Below are positions 49,752 through 59,767 of a DNA stretch of 64,000 bases, piece by piece (the stretch's first letter is position 1; each line of letters starts with the position of its first letter). Source of the stretch: Antennarius striatus (Eukaryota; Chordata; Actinopteri; Lophiiformes; Antennariidae). The DNA lies in contig NC_090796.1 in NCBI RefSeq assembly GCF_040054535.1, positions 15,589,501 to 15,653,500 of the forward strand, given 5' to 3'. The notes beneath the pieces are model-generated. The model saw nothing but the letters and a program-made list of their open reading frames with translations, made no database searches and was not told where the DNA came from. The position numbers and the translations under genes are program-made.

Positions 49752-51032
49752 GGGATGGTCCACTTTGTCTGGAAGTGTCTGATTGACTGAACACTGGCAG
49801 CAGATTTCAAGACGAGGTGAATTTTCTCTAAGTCGTTGGCTTCGGTTTAATTTTCTTTGTCCTCCAGCACCGACAGGCCAGGAGGCCCATCTGCGTTAAG
49901 TGGGCCGGAGCCCGATGGGTTTAGCGCCACATGGAGGGAGGGCTGCAGGGAGACAGATGTCTGGAGAGGACTGTAATCTGACCTCAATAATCTGAACACT
50001 GGTTGTTTCACAGGTTGTTAAAGGCCGAATCAGCACATAAAGCAAGTGTGGAAAAGCAACAACAACCTATTCTGCATTTTCAACCTTTCACTGATGGGTT
50101 TCTCCTTTAATGTTCATTACCCAGCATGCAAATGCTAACATGTGGGAGCACAAGACTAACGAGAAAAGGCTTTAAGAGCCACACCTATTGCTAGATTTAA
50201 ATACTTCAGATTGATTTAGTCTCATCAATAACATCCGGGTACTTGTGTCAGTCGCTTAAGGTCTAAATCTGGAGTGCTAAATGCTAATGCTAGCCTGTCA
50301 ACAACAATTAAACATGGTGATCCAGCATCTATTTCAAGTAACATGGAGGCTATGAGTGCTACTAAACACTACATGTGTAAATTATTATTTTTATAGCAGT
50401 TAAACTTCAGCCAGGATTAAAATTTATTCACTAATATCTAATATTTATGATAAATTAAAAAATATATGAACATTCTTTGATGTGACGGAAAAACTTAAGA
50501 GCCTATAAATATAAAAAAATATTTATTTTTATAGAGAATATGCAGACATACACATATTTCAGGTCACAAATATTTACACATTGTGAAATTTACTGTCTTG
50601 AAGGTTTTGACCCAACAGTAAACCTGGCACGTAAATATCATACAAACAATATAGAAAACAGACGAATGACTGCTTTACTCTAAATACTTATTAACACAAT
50701 GCAAATGTTATGTTGGATAAAAATGTAATGGATTGGGTTTCATTTGGGGCGATGATTCAAGATACTTTCCTCTGGAAAACATCACCTTTAAAAGTGCATA
50801 ATGATGTATTTATTTATTTGTACACATTTACATTACACGCAAATATCAAAACTGTTCCCTTTTTGCTGTCCCACCAAATGGAAGGTGGTTTTTATTCCTA
50901 CAAGGCTGAGAAACAACTTGTTCCATCCCGTTGACGGAGCTTTTCCATGCCCTCTGAAGACCCCAGAAGGAGGATCATCCCAGTCTCTACAGTCAAAGTG
51001 CATCCTCTGAAGGTTGAGGCGTCCGTTTGGTT
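49752..51032. other. lrit2 upstream DNA and lrit1 3' UTR
   Basis: This stretch is non-coding: AT-rich from about 50,370 to 50,720. The lrit1 3' UTR (minus strand) probably ends near the AATAAATAAA at 50809-50818. Nothing else is recognised. Confidence 0.6.
50809..50818 (-). terminator. lrit1 polyadenylation signal (AATAAATAAA)
   Basis: Two overlapping AATAAA hexamers on the minus strand about 215 bases after the lrit1 stop codon, at a typical distance for a compact 3' UTR. Confidence 0.55.
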
Positions 51033-53624
51033 TTAGCAGAAGTACTCGTTAGGTGGCGCCTCAGTCCTGGCCGTGGCCTCCGAGTCGACGCTAGACCTGG
51101 CTGAAAGCAGCCGGTTGGATTCGTCAGGATTTAGCCTGGTCAGATACTCGCCCTCCGTCCCTTTCGGTTTGGCCCCGGGTCCCAGCGTCTCAAAAGTGAC
51201 GTACGAATCCTGTATTTCCTTGGATTCCCTTCCCAGCAGCTTTTGACAGCGCTTCTTCAGAGCGCCGCAGCACACGATCAGTGTCAGGGGGACGGCGATC
51301 ACGCATGCGACGGTTATCACCACCACGTTAATGAGCTTCTGAGTTCCACTCGCGCTGGCCGCCTCGTCTGTTGAGAAGATTACGCACTGCTCCTTTTTCG
51401 GGATCAGGCCCTTGACGCAAACGCAAGCGATGTACTTTGTCTTTGGTACAAGTCCATCGATGGTGATCCGGTTCCTTCCAGCGCCTACATTGATCCTACG
51501 CATGTCTCGCTCACCAAATATAGCATATAGAACACTGAACTCTGTCGTGTTTGTCGCCGTGGGTGCTCGCCAGTTCAGGGAGACGGTGTGATCGGTGTCC
51601 CCGATCACCTTCACTGAACGCACAATTCTCTTGGCTGGAGCTTGTTGTAAAGACGAGGCGTTGGCTGCTAAGTTACTCAGAGCGTCCCGCTCCACCTCCG
51701 CCGCCTTCTGAGGGTCTCGACCCGGAGAAGGATCATCAGAGATGCTGTAGCTCTCAATCTCGTACTTTCCAGTCACTCCTTTACTGTTGAGGGGTTCAAT
51801 GACAGGTTGGGGGGCAATGGTCGTCGCTGGTGGAACATATCGGGCAATAAGTTTCTCTTGGTATGCCGCTCGGCCGATGCCACCCGGTTTCTTTCCTCTG
51901 GTTTTCTTGGTCACGCTACCACCTGCTTCCTCTGATCGGAAGGAATCAGTGATCACCAAAGAGATGATGGCGTCTGCCGTGCCCACGAAGTTGGTAGCTT
52001 TGCATACGTATTTCCCAGAGTCTCGGTAGGAGACTGCAGGCACGCTCAAGATGGACCAAATGATGCCTTCTTTTGAAATCTCTTCCTGGACTGGAAAAGA
52101 AATGCACAAGTCAACCAGGATTGAGCAGAAAAACTTTAGTCTTGTCGTGACTTGTGTTGTTCTAGAAGTGTTTCTAAACTCGGGGCGTCTGGAAATAGCT
52201 CAGCCAGACTCACCGGTGCCGTTCATCCTCTTGCCGTCAGCACGACTCCACGACAAATCGGGGATGGGGACTCCAACTGTGCCACAGCGCAGCAGGACGT
52301 TGTTGCCCAATGAGCTTCGTACACGAGCGACCGCCGTGTGCACCCGGGGGCCCTGACACCTTTGCAGTTCCGCCTCGGTGAAGAAAACCCCGGACAAGCT
52401 CTCCGGATCAGCACATCTCAGCCTGGTGTCGATAAGAGCCACGGACGAAGACGGGGATTTCTGGAACTGGACCAAATCGTACAACCGGCAGTCGCACAAC
52501 CACGGGTTGTCATGGAGACCTGCAGATGTGACAGAAGTGTTGTTAGCGTTTGTCTATCCATCTATATCGTAACACAGCCTTCTCACACTCACGACTGTGA
52601 ATGAAAGGGAATTCGTGTGACACCTTGACACACAATAACTAAAATTAGACTAATCCCTGACTCTTTAAATGTTCCTGGCGTCAAAGAACTCCTCGTCATG
52701 CCAGGCAGATTAAAAAGCAGTATCCCTAAATCACACAGCTTGTTCCTCACCAAGAATAAGTTTAGAGGAATCGGCGTCCTGGGATGGCTTCACACTCAGC
52801 CACAGGCTAAGGACGTCAGCAGGGATGGTGGACAGGCTGTTGCTGGACAGGTCCAGATAGGTGATGTTCTTGATGTACGCCGTGGCCTCCTTCGGAAGGC
52901 TGGAGATTTTGTTGTTGTGTAAATCGAGAAGCCTCAGGTTTGGCATGTCGGTTAGAGACTCCCAGGGGAAGGAGGTGAGGGCGTTGCCGTCCAGCCGGAG
53001 TTCATCCACATTGTAAAGCCCTCGGAAACTGTCGACGCTCAGTGTGTTCAGGGAGTTGAAAGACATCCAGAGGAACTCCAGGTTGTTGAGGTAGTGGAAG
53101 TTGTCGGTCGATATCCGGGTGATAGCCGTTTTCTCGATGCGAAGCTTTGACGTGTCTGAAGGAAAATTTGGAGGGATCACGGTGATCTCTGGATCGTTGC
53201 AAAGAACACTCCTGGAAGCAAAACAACAGTCGATAAAATGACATGTTGGAGTCCACAACAAAGGAAATACATTTCTCCTCCACGTCACATGAAAATAACA
53301 CAGTTCAGAATTTATTTGCACAAACGTAAAAACCCATTGTTCAGTAACAAGCAAAGGAGATTAAAGTGCAACTCGGAGTTAATCCTCCACTACAGAGAGT
53401 AACTGAACGAGGAGAAAGCTACACAGAAAACAATGTCACATGGAGGAAAATGCACAGGGATTCAAATCAAAGCGAGAAAAGATAACAACCAGAGGGTTTT
53501 ACCTCGCTTTTGATCCGTCGCTCAGTTTGTGGAAGAAGCAGTTGCATTGTGCAGGGCACGAAAGGCTCAGCAGAGGAAAGAAGGCTAAAGCCACACAAAA
53601 AGCAGCGGCAAAGTGTCGACTCAT
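51033..53624 (-). CDS. lrit1: leucine-rich repeat, Ig-like and transmembrane domains protein 1
   Basis: This photoreceptor membrane protein works at cone synapses and modulates signalling to bipolar cells. Coding exons are complement(53503..53624), complement(52751..53211), complement(52214..52519) and complement(51033..52090). All introns are GT-AG and phases join, giving 648 residues (human about 623). In order: signal peptide (MSRHFAAAFCVALAFFPLLSL), cysteine N-cap (CPAQCNCFF), about five leucine-rich repeats (NLEFLWMSFNSLNTL, VDELRLDGNALTSFP, NLRLLDLHNNKISSLP), C-cap ([17 protein letters not shown]), Ig domain (LRCGTVG...DSGKYVCKA), a linker, fibronectin III domain (VSLNWRAPTATNTTEFSVLY), helix (LINVVVITVACVIAVPLTLIV) and a tail ending PNEYFC. 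The four-exon layout is that of the vertebrate gene. A CRX-type word lies about 175 bases upstream. Confidence 0.96.
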
Positions 53625-53796
53625 GTTTTTGATTCTTCTGCAAGCTACCGAAAACTAAGCGGCTAAACTACAGTTAAAGAAAAAAGGCGCCAACGCTCCA
53701 GTCTAATGGGACAAGGGCTGCATGGCGGTGGCGTGAAGGCTCACAGCTCCATTCTGCTCCCACTGGTCTGAATCCCGAGATAAAAAGGATAGGCAG

Positions 53797-53802
53797 GGAT
53801 TA
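53797..53802 (-). promoter_or_regulatory. candidate CRX/OTX site upstream of lrit1
   Basis: TAATCC on the minus strand, about 173 bases before the lrit1 start codon. A short motif, supported only by its place in front of a photoreceptor gene. Confidence 0.35.
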
Positions 53803-53917
53803 CAGGAGGACTTGGGTTATTTTCATTCACACGATTAGAATGCTGCTTCCTGGAAGCTGATAGGCTGTTTTCACTTCTGCTCTCAGGGAACTTTGTAAAA
53901 TGTTTCTAAAAGGTTAT

Positions 53918-53990
53918 TTTATTTATTTAACCTTTATTTAACCAGGCAAGCAATTAAGAACAGATTCTTATTAGGTTTACCCTCATAAGA
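53918..53990. repeat. fragment of a widespread fish interspersed repeat
   Basis: The words TTTATTTAACCTTTATTTAA, CCAGGCAAG and AAGAACAGATTCTTATT occur in the order found in a repeat that is very common in salmonids and other teleosts. Only a short piece is left. I recognise it by memory and do not assign a family name. Confidence 0.5.
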
Positions 53991-54843
53991 GGTTTTTGAT
54001 TTTATAATTCATTTTTATTTCCTTGATCTGATTTTTTTAAAAATTACAATCAAGTAGTTTAAGAATAGTGAACAGATTTTATATCAATGGAGATATTATA
54101 TTTAGTTCATATCTGCCACTAGAGCACATTTACTCATGACACAGCAGTTTGTTTATTATGTTAAGACATGATGAGAAAAAATTCTTAGTGGAAAATAAAA
54201 TGTCAAATGAATGAAAGAGATATTAATAGCCAAGAAAAAAATAATTGCGTCTCTGATCAATATTTCCTATAAACATTTTTATTTTCTTTATTGATAAGAC
54301 GATTTTACAGGCTTCCAGGTTTATTAAAAGCAAGAAATTCTGTGCCGAGTGGAAAAATTCCCTTGAACATCTGAATTTTGTGTACATTTTAATTGGTATT
54401 ACAGGTAAAGTTATTTATTTACAAATATAAAACATAAAAAAGTAAGGAAATTTGTGTTTGGTAGATTATTTCTTTGTTTTCACAACGATTCGTGGAATAA
54501 ACCTTATGTGGTTGAAAAGGCTGTTTATTCCCCATTAAATGCTAAAGTGTTCAATATGGTTAATGTCATATAATTTTTTATTAATTTTTGATATCTGACA
54601 TTATCAGATGAAGGCACATCACTTCAGCCACAGTTCAAGGAAAATACGTTTTTTTCGTGGCATGAATTTCAGTGGCGGCTTGAGGACATTTTTCGGACAT
54701 CCGTTTAATTGTCAGCAAACGTTCAAAGAAGATTTAATACAAAAACAAACAAAAAAAAGTTGTGAAAAACGCATCCAAAACACAAATAACTTCATTTGGA
54801 GCTCTCGTTCCAACATTCTGAGGACACGTCACTTTTCTTTTCT

Positions 54844-54857
54844 CCAGCAGAGGGCGC
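54844..54857 (+). promoter_or_regulatory. strong CTCF-like motif
   Basis: CCAGCAGAGGGCGC is a consensus-quality CTCF core. It sits just upstream of a GC-rich segment that looks like a promoter. It points to the right, toward rgr. Confidence 0.5.
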
Positions 54858-55053
54858 CACCATCAATAAGACACCCGGAACGAACATTCCCGACTTTAGC
54901 CGAACCCAAGACTCGGGAACTCGGTGTTTCATTGAACTTCGGCCCTGCTGAAACAAGCCGTCATGAGAAAAGTTCCGCTTGCTCATGGTGAAAACAAAGC
55001 AGGTGGATTTCTGACTCCAGCGAAGATTTGAAAGCTTTTGTTAGCGGGAGAAA

Positions 55054-55661
55054 ATGGAATTTAAGCGGATTGTTGTCGGCCAACCAGGAAATAACAGGAA
55101 AAACACGGTGGGACATCTAACGTGGAGTGGTTTCCGAAGAAATGTGGCTAACAGTCAGCTATCGGCTAACGGGTAGCTGGCAGCTAACAGGTAGCAGCTA
55201 GTTAGCCACAGCTAGCTTGTTTGAGAAGCTGGATTCAGGCTGGGTTCGAGTCCCTTCAGTGTTTTGTCTTTGTGTTAACAGGAACAAGAATTAACGAGGA
55301 AACACTCTCAGTGTCACTGAATGACTGCCACTGATTAAACACACACATCTAAATGTCTCCTCTCCATCTTTTCTCGTCACAGATGATCAACCTGTCGTTA
55401 TGATTATTGTCTGTACAGGAACGACACTCGCTGCGCAAAGGATTGTGGGTAAAGGGGGCGTCAGGAAAGCGCACATGTGTGTGAACATGGTCAGAGATGA
55501 AAGCTGGAGACGACGTCTTCATTTGGAGGTGCTGCTTTGGACGCCAGTTATTTGGACTGGAGCGTGTCCTCCATCAGAACGTGGACTCAGAACCGTCTCT
55601 GTTTTGTCCCCAGGTTCAGATGTCGAAGCTCCTGGAGATCCTGAACCCGGAGCTTCAATAA
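55054..55661 (+). CDS. possible small unrecognised gene (low confidence)
   Basis: I do not recognise a family. An ATG at 55054 opens MEFKRIVVGQPGNNRKNT. A candidate 30-base exon at 55419-55448 (ERHSLRKGLW) has an acceptor (GTCTGTACAG) and a good donor (GTAAAG). A third candidate exon starts at 55614 after a strong acceptor (TTTTGTCCCCAG) and encodes VQMSKLLEILNPELQ before a stop at 55659-55661. All three are in phase 0. AATAAA follows at 55870-55875. Upstream there is a strong CTCF-like motif and a GCTAAC/TAGC-rich stretch like those at fish promoters. The weak point is the first donor: GTGGGA directly after 55107 is poor, and another exon or donor may be used. It could also be a non-coding transcript or chance. 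Confidence 0.25.
55138..55225. repeat. degenerate GCTAAC/TAGC-rich tract
   Basis: Repeated words GCTAAC, GGTAGC, CAGCTAG and GTTAGC make up most of about 90 bases. A similar tract lies at about 32,720-32,770 just after the ghitm first exon. The same kind of sequence is common near fish promoters. Confidence 0.6.
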
Positions 55662-55869
55662 CAGAACCTGATGCTGCAGAATCTCCTCTGGCCCTAAACT
55701 CCACCTGGAGCTTCAAGAAAAGACTAAAAACATGTTCCTTCAGATTGTCAGATGGTTTTGTTGTTCCACTCAAGTTTGTGTGGTTGACTTGTTTAGTCGC
55801 ACAGAATTAACCCGACATTTTTAAGATGTGAACATCATAAAACTTTCCAGTTGAATTTCTGATGCTCTT

Positions 55870-55875
55870 AATAAA
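55870..55875 (+). terminator. AATAAA downstream of the possible small gene
   Basis: An AATAAA hexamer about 210 bases after the candidate stop at 55661. It is weak support for a transcript ending near 55,890. Confidence 0.3.
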
Positions 55876-56280
55876 AATGTCAAGCGGAGTGCTTGTGATA
55901 CGGTTAGTACATTCAGCGATGACTACAAACTTCATCTTACCCTATAGGCGGCGGCTATAGCGACAGTTGTTTCTTCCAACATTCTTAACTTTACGTGCAG
56001 GATAAGAGTATCCTGTGTATTACAGTAATTTAGGTTACTCGTTCATGATGGCGGTAAAATATCAGTCGTTTCTGGTTTGAGGCTTCATAACCCCATCTTT
56101 CAATACCTCCAGAGGGCCAGGAGGGGACAAGGCCCCCTCCGGCCTCATTTCCGTGAGACACAGCTTTGATCCAGAACCCGCAGCGAGTACGGGTTGGGCT
56201 CATTGTGGGAACTTACCCACCATGCCACGGGTTCCTTCACACTCAGACCTTTTCTCCGCGCGTATTTGTCTTCGTCTTTC

Positions 56281-56381
56281 AGGAAACGATCAGAAAAACA
56301 ATGAGAACAGTAGGATTTGATCCTATAACCTCAGATCTCAGTTCCTCCTCTCATCCCTCTGAGCTACACCTCCAGCTGCTG
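56281..56381 (-). mobile_element. tRNA-derived SINE (family 1), copy A
   Basis: On the minus strand the sequence has an A-box-like TAGCTCAGAGGGATGAGAG and a B-box-like GGATCAAATCC about 35 bases later, the spacing of a tRNA promoter. It does not fold into a complete tRNA with intact ends, so a SINE head is the better reading. A related piece lies about 800 bases downstream. Confidence 0.55.
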
Positions 56382-56507
56382 TGACTTTGTTTGGAACTTA
56401 CATTTATGGGGTTTACAGGTGGAGGAAATGACCAAAAAGTTTCTGTAACCAGGTTAAGAACCATTTCCCCACTACAATGACAACCTGGGTGTGTCCTCCT
56501 TCCTATA

Positions 56508-56663
56508 TATGATCAATTTAACTGAGCTAAGTGCATGTTTTTAGAACCCACCAGACACGTGGAGAACATGCAAACTCCTCACAGAGAGGCCCTCAGTGGG
56601 GTTTGAACCCCAGACCTCATGGCTGTGAAGCAACAGCGTTACCGCTGCGCCACCGTGCTGCCC
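56508..56663 (-). mobile_element. tRNA-derived fish SINE-like element ('GGCAGCACGGTGGCGCAG' type)
   Basis: On the minus strand the element starts GGGCAGCACGGTGGCGCAGC, continues with CTTCACAGC, a B-box-like GGTTCAAACCC and GAGTTTGCATGTTCTCC, and ends in the AAACATGCACTTAG...TTAAATTGATC region. This is the well-known order of an abundant element found across teleost genomes. It is somewhat shortened in the middle. Confidence 0.75.
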
Positions 56664-56870
56664 TGATGAGAGGACGAGGAGAACTTCAAGAACAATTCAC
56701 GCTTCCAACAAAACCCAAAACCTTCTTTTTCCTGCCTGCACTATGTGACTGGACTAACTTCTGCTTTATTTGAAAATGTTTGAACCTTTTTCTTGGTTTT
56801 GACCACTAGATTTAACCCACAACTTTAACTGTTTTATACAGGAATCTAACAGATTTTGACACTATTTGGC

Positions 56871-57066
56871 GACACTGCCCTCCTGTGGTCAATGGCCGTA
56901 TTACATATTTTAGCTTTATAATAATTCGTTATTTTCATGCTTTTATTTTGAGCGACTACCGAAAATCAACACACAGTACAATATATCATGGCTTACATCC
57001 ACCTTTATCTATGCCTTGCCTACAGCGCCCTCCTGTGGTCAAAGGCCGAATTACACATTTTAGCTT
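56871..57066. repeat. direct repeat of a 46-base segment
   Basis: Segments 56871-56916 and 57021-57066 are about 85 percent identical. Both contain CCCTCCTGTGGTCAA.GGCCG followed by ATTACA.ATTTTAGCTT, 150 bases apart in the same orientation. They may be pieces of one decayed tandem element or a local duplication. Confidence 0.75.
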
Positions 57067-57117
57067 CTCTCAGTCTTACTGTGACATTGGAGTTTGTCTC
57101 TGAGAAAATCTAAAGAG

Positions 57118-57185
57118 AGATGCTGGGATTTGAACCTATAACCTCAGATGACAGTGCTCCTATCTTATCTATCTGATAATTCTAT
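57118..57185 (-). mobile_element. tRNA-derived SINE (family 1), copy B (fragment)
   Basis: It shares the word GGATTTGAACCTATAACCTCAGAT (with small differences) with the copy at 56281-56381. The B-box-like part is clear; the A-box part is decayed. Confidence 0.5.
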
Positions 57186-59442
57186 CTGTGTCTAAACCTT
57201 CAGCTCTTCAGAGATTTTGGGAACTTGTATTGATCGGGTTCAAAGCATTGAGGAGGAACCTGAGACTTGATCTCACTGGTTCTTTGGCGACACCTACTGG
57301 TGATGCCACGTGAAAACAGCCCTCAAACCGAGACGAGGATGAGCTCCGGTCCCACCAGAGGACATCCGTCTGCTGCTTTGGAATTTCAAAATTTATTCTG
57401 ATCAACGACTTCTCACGGCGCTTTGCAGACTTTGAAGCACAAAGAAGGAATTTTGAGCTGAATCTTTAGTCGTCCCACTGATAAACACCTGCAGTCCGTT
57501 CAAAAAAAAACAAAAACCTAACGTAAATGAACGGGTTTCCAGGAAGAGACGCCAAACATCCTGCTGTGAAAAAACAACAACCAAAAAACAGCTTGAGTAC
57601 AAAAAAAGTGAAAGTTTTCATTTTTTTAAATTTTTACTTTTGTGGAAAAGCATCATTTTTGTTTGTTTATAGTTGTAACTTTTCTGATTTTGACAAAGAG
57701 ATATTTTTATACACAGCAAAGTATTTTTATTTATATGAAGTTTTAAGTTTATTTATTGTGAAATATTATCCATGTCTGTTTTTATTTCTATTCATGTTAA
57801 AAAAAACATTTAATAAGTGTGTTCAATAAATGTTTATTACGCCTGGATCGCGACCTAAAGTGTGCTTTGAGTTTTGGCCCCCATTGTAAAATTTGCTTTC
57901 ATGTGATATATAATATAATAATATTTATAGCGAGTGATTCTGTCATTCTAAATGTAAAATATATTTAAGTATTGAGTTCATGATTGTTCCCGAACTTCAC
58001 TTTCAACACTGACACCTTTGTTTATTGCAAAGCGGCAGCTTATGGTGTAATTAACTATTAGCCAATGCAATAATGTGAAACCACTTCAAAACGCAGCCGA
58101 CAGCGTCAGCAGGTCACTGGTGTGGGTTTTAAATTCAAACTTTTGATGACCTGATTTCTCCACATTCAATCATGACCTGCTGACTTCCTGTTGGATGTTC
58201 TCCTCCTCTGTGCCTCCTCAGAGAAACTTAGATTAAAAAATGCTCCAGACTATTCTCAGATGCTGTGGATTGACAGATTGTTTAACTGAATCTTTTAATT
58301 TCTGACGCTTTCTGATGCAGAACATTTATTTATGGGCCTCCAGGTGGGATTTCGGTTGGGGGGTAATTTCCTCATCCTCATATCAGATGCTCCAAATTCA
58401 CAGACGCTCCTCTGGACTTAGGTGGGACAACGTGGGCAGTTTGAGGAAAGACTATTATAAAACCGTTGGGACACGTCGTTGCTCCATAGTTAATCTGTGA
58501 ACAGATTAGTGGCACAATCACACTCTGTCCAAATCATTTTTAAAGTTTCAGGCAGCTGCAAGAGCCAAAGGTCCCCCCATAGCCCTCATTCAAGAGTCGG
58601 AGACAATAAATCAATAAATGGATGCTTTCACATGATTATTGATTGACCTTTAACCCTCAACTTGCCCGGCATGAGAGGACATGCAGTTTATGAATCTGGC
58701 GACCAAATAGGAGAGTTTGTCCCGAGGTTAAAACTGGAAGAGTGACCTCATCTCAAAAGTTTTTATGAAGTCTAAAAGTAATTCAGTTGTGTTTTGTATT
58801 GTTTTTGTATTACCATTTTTCTTTCTCTGCAATATTGTGTATTTTATTTTGTGCTCATGTGTCCAAAACTTCCTGGACATTTTATATTTTGTAGACGATC
58901 CATATGTTTTTTAAGCCCCCTGAACTGATGACAGGACCTGGGTGTCGGGCTTTAGGCTGACAAACGCCTGGACAAACTCTCCATGATGACGTCATCAAGA
59001 TCCGGCAACCCACAGAGTCTGATCCGGATCCAGGTGAGATTCTGGATGTGGGTCAGAAAACATTCCAATAAATAGTAATAAATATGTGTGAATTTATAAA
59101 TATTCTGCAAAAAAAAAAAAAAAAAATGTTTACAAAACACTTGGAGAGAAACAAACAAACCAGGAAAAAAAAAAACAAAGATAAAAGTTAAACAGAAAAA
59201 TGACAAAATAAAAAGAACAACAACAAAAACAAAAAAGTTAACAAAGATAAACAGGAAACAACAATAATAGACAACAGCAACAAAAAAATAAGAGGATAAC
59301 GTCACAGAAAAACGTATTATTATTATAATTTTTAATTATTATTATTATAAATTGAGGCGTTAACGTGAAGAACTCATCCTATCATATGGCTTTAAGACGT
59401 AAACACTTCTTTCTATGTCTCCGCCCTCTTTTCTTATCACCC

Positions 59443-59450
59443 TGACGTCA
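59443..59450. promoter_or_regulatory. palindromic CRE (TGACGTCA) upstream of rgr
   Basis: A perfect cAMP-response element 318 bases before the rgr start codon; a second perfect copy lies at 58987-58994. The palindromes are seen; a role in rgr control is inference. Confidence 0.35.
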
Positions 59451-59767
59451 TCAGAATAAATAAAGTGAGGTAAAAGTTCGTCTCTGCACAAACTTTCCCA
59501 ACAAATTACCACAAATCAGGACAGACAAACCTCAGATCGAAGACCTGCGCAGAAATCTTCCAGCGATCCCAAATTCGAGCGCAGTTCGCAGGAGTTCCGC
59601 TCGTTAGCGCATTCTTGGTGGGATTGCGCAGAGGTTTTGTTGGGATTAGCCTCTTTATTCTTTTCCACGTGAAAGCGCCTTTATAAAGCGTCGTTTTTGG
59701 CCGCAAACGGCTGCGCTGCAAAGCAGGAGCGGGTTTTCCTTTTGGGAGAGAAGTTGCGCGTCTCGAC

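Larger units (their letters stand above)
53625..54843. other. lrit1 promoter side and AT-rich intergenic DNA
   Basis: The first 250 bases are the presumed lrit1 promoter, with a CRX-like word. A decayed fish-wide repeat lies at about 53,918-53,990. The rest is AT-rich, repeat-poor and shows no supported gene. Confidence 0.55.
55891..59767. other. SINE-rich intergenic DNA and rgr upstream region
   Basis: This holds two kinds of tRNA-derived SINE, a duplicated 46-base segment, and an AT-rich part (57,580-58,000). Purine-rich A tracts lie at about 59,105-59,290. Two perfect TGACGTCA words (58987-58994 and 59443-59450) precede rgr. No gene other than the neighbouring candidates is supported. Confidence 0.55.

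Noticed and set aside
56281-56381. A functional tRNA gene
   Set aside because: A- and B-box-like words are present, but the acceptor and anticodon stems do not pair convincingly and a second decayed copy lies nearby, so a SINE is more likely.
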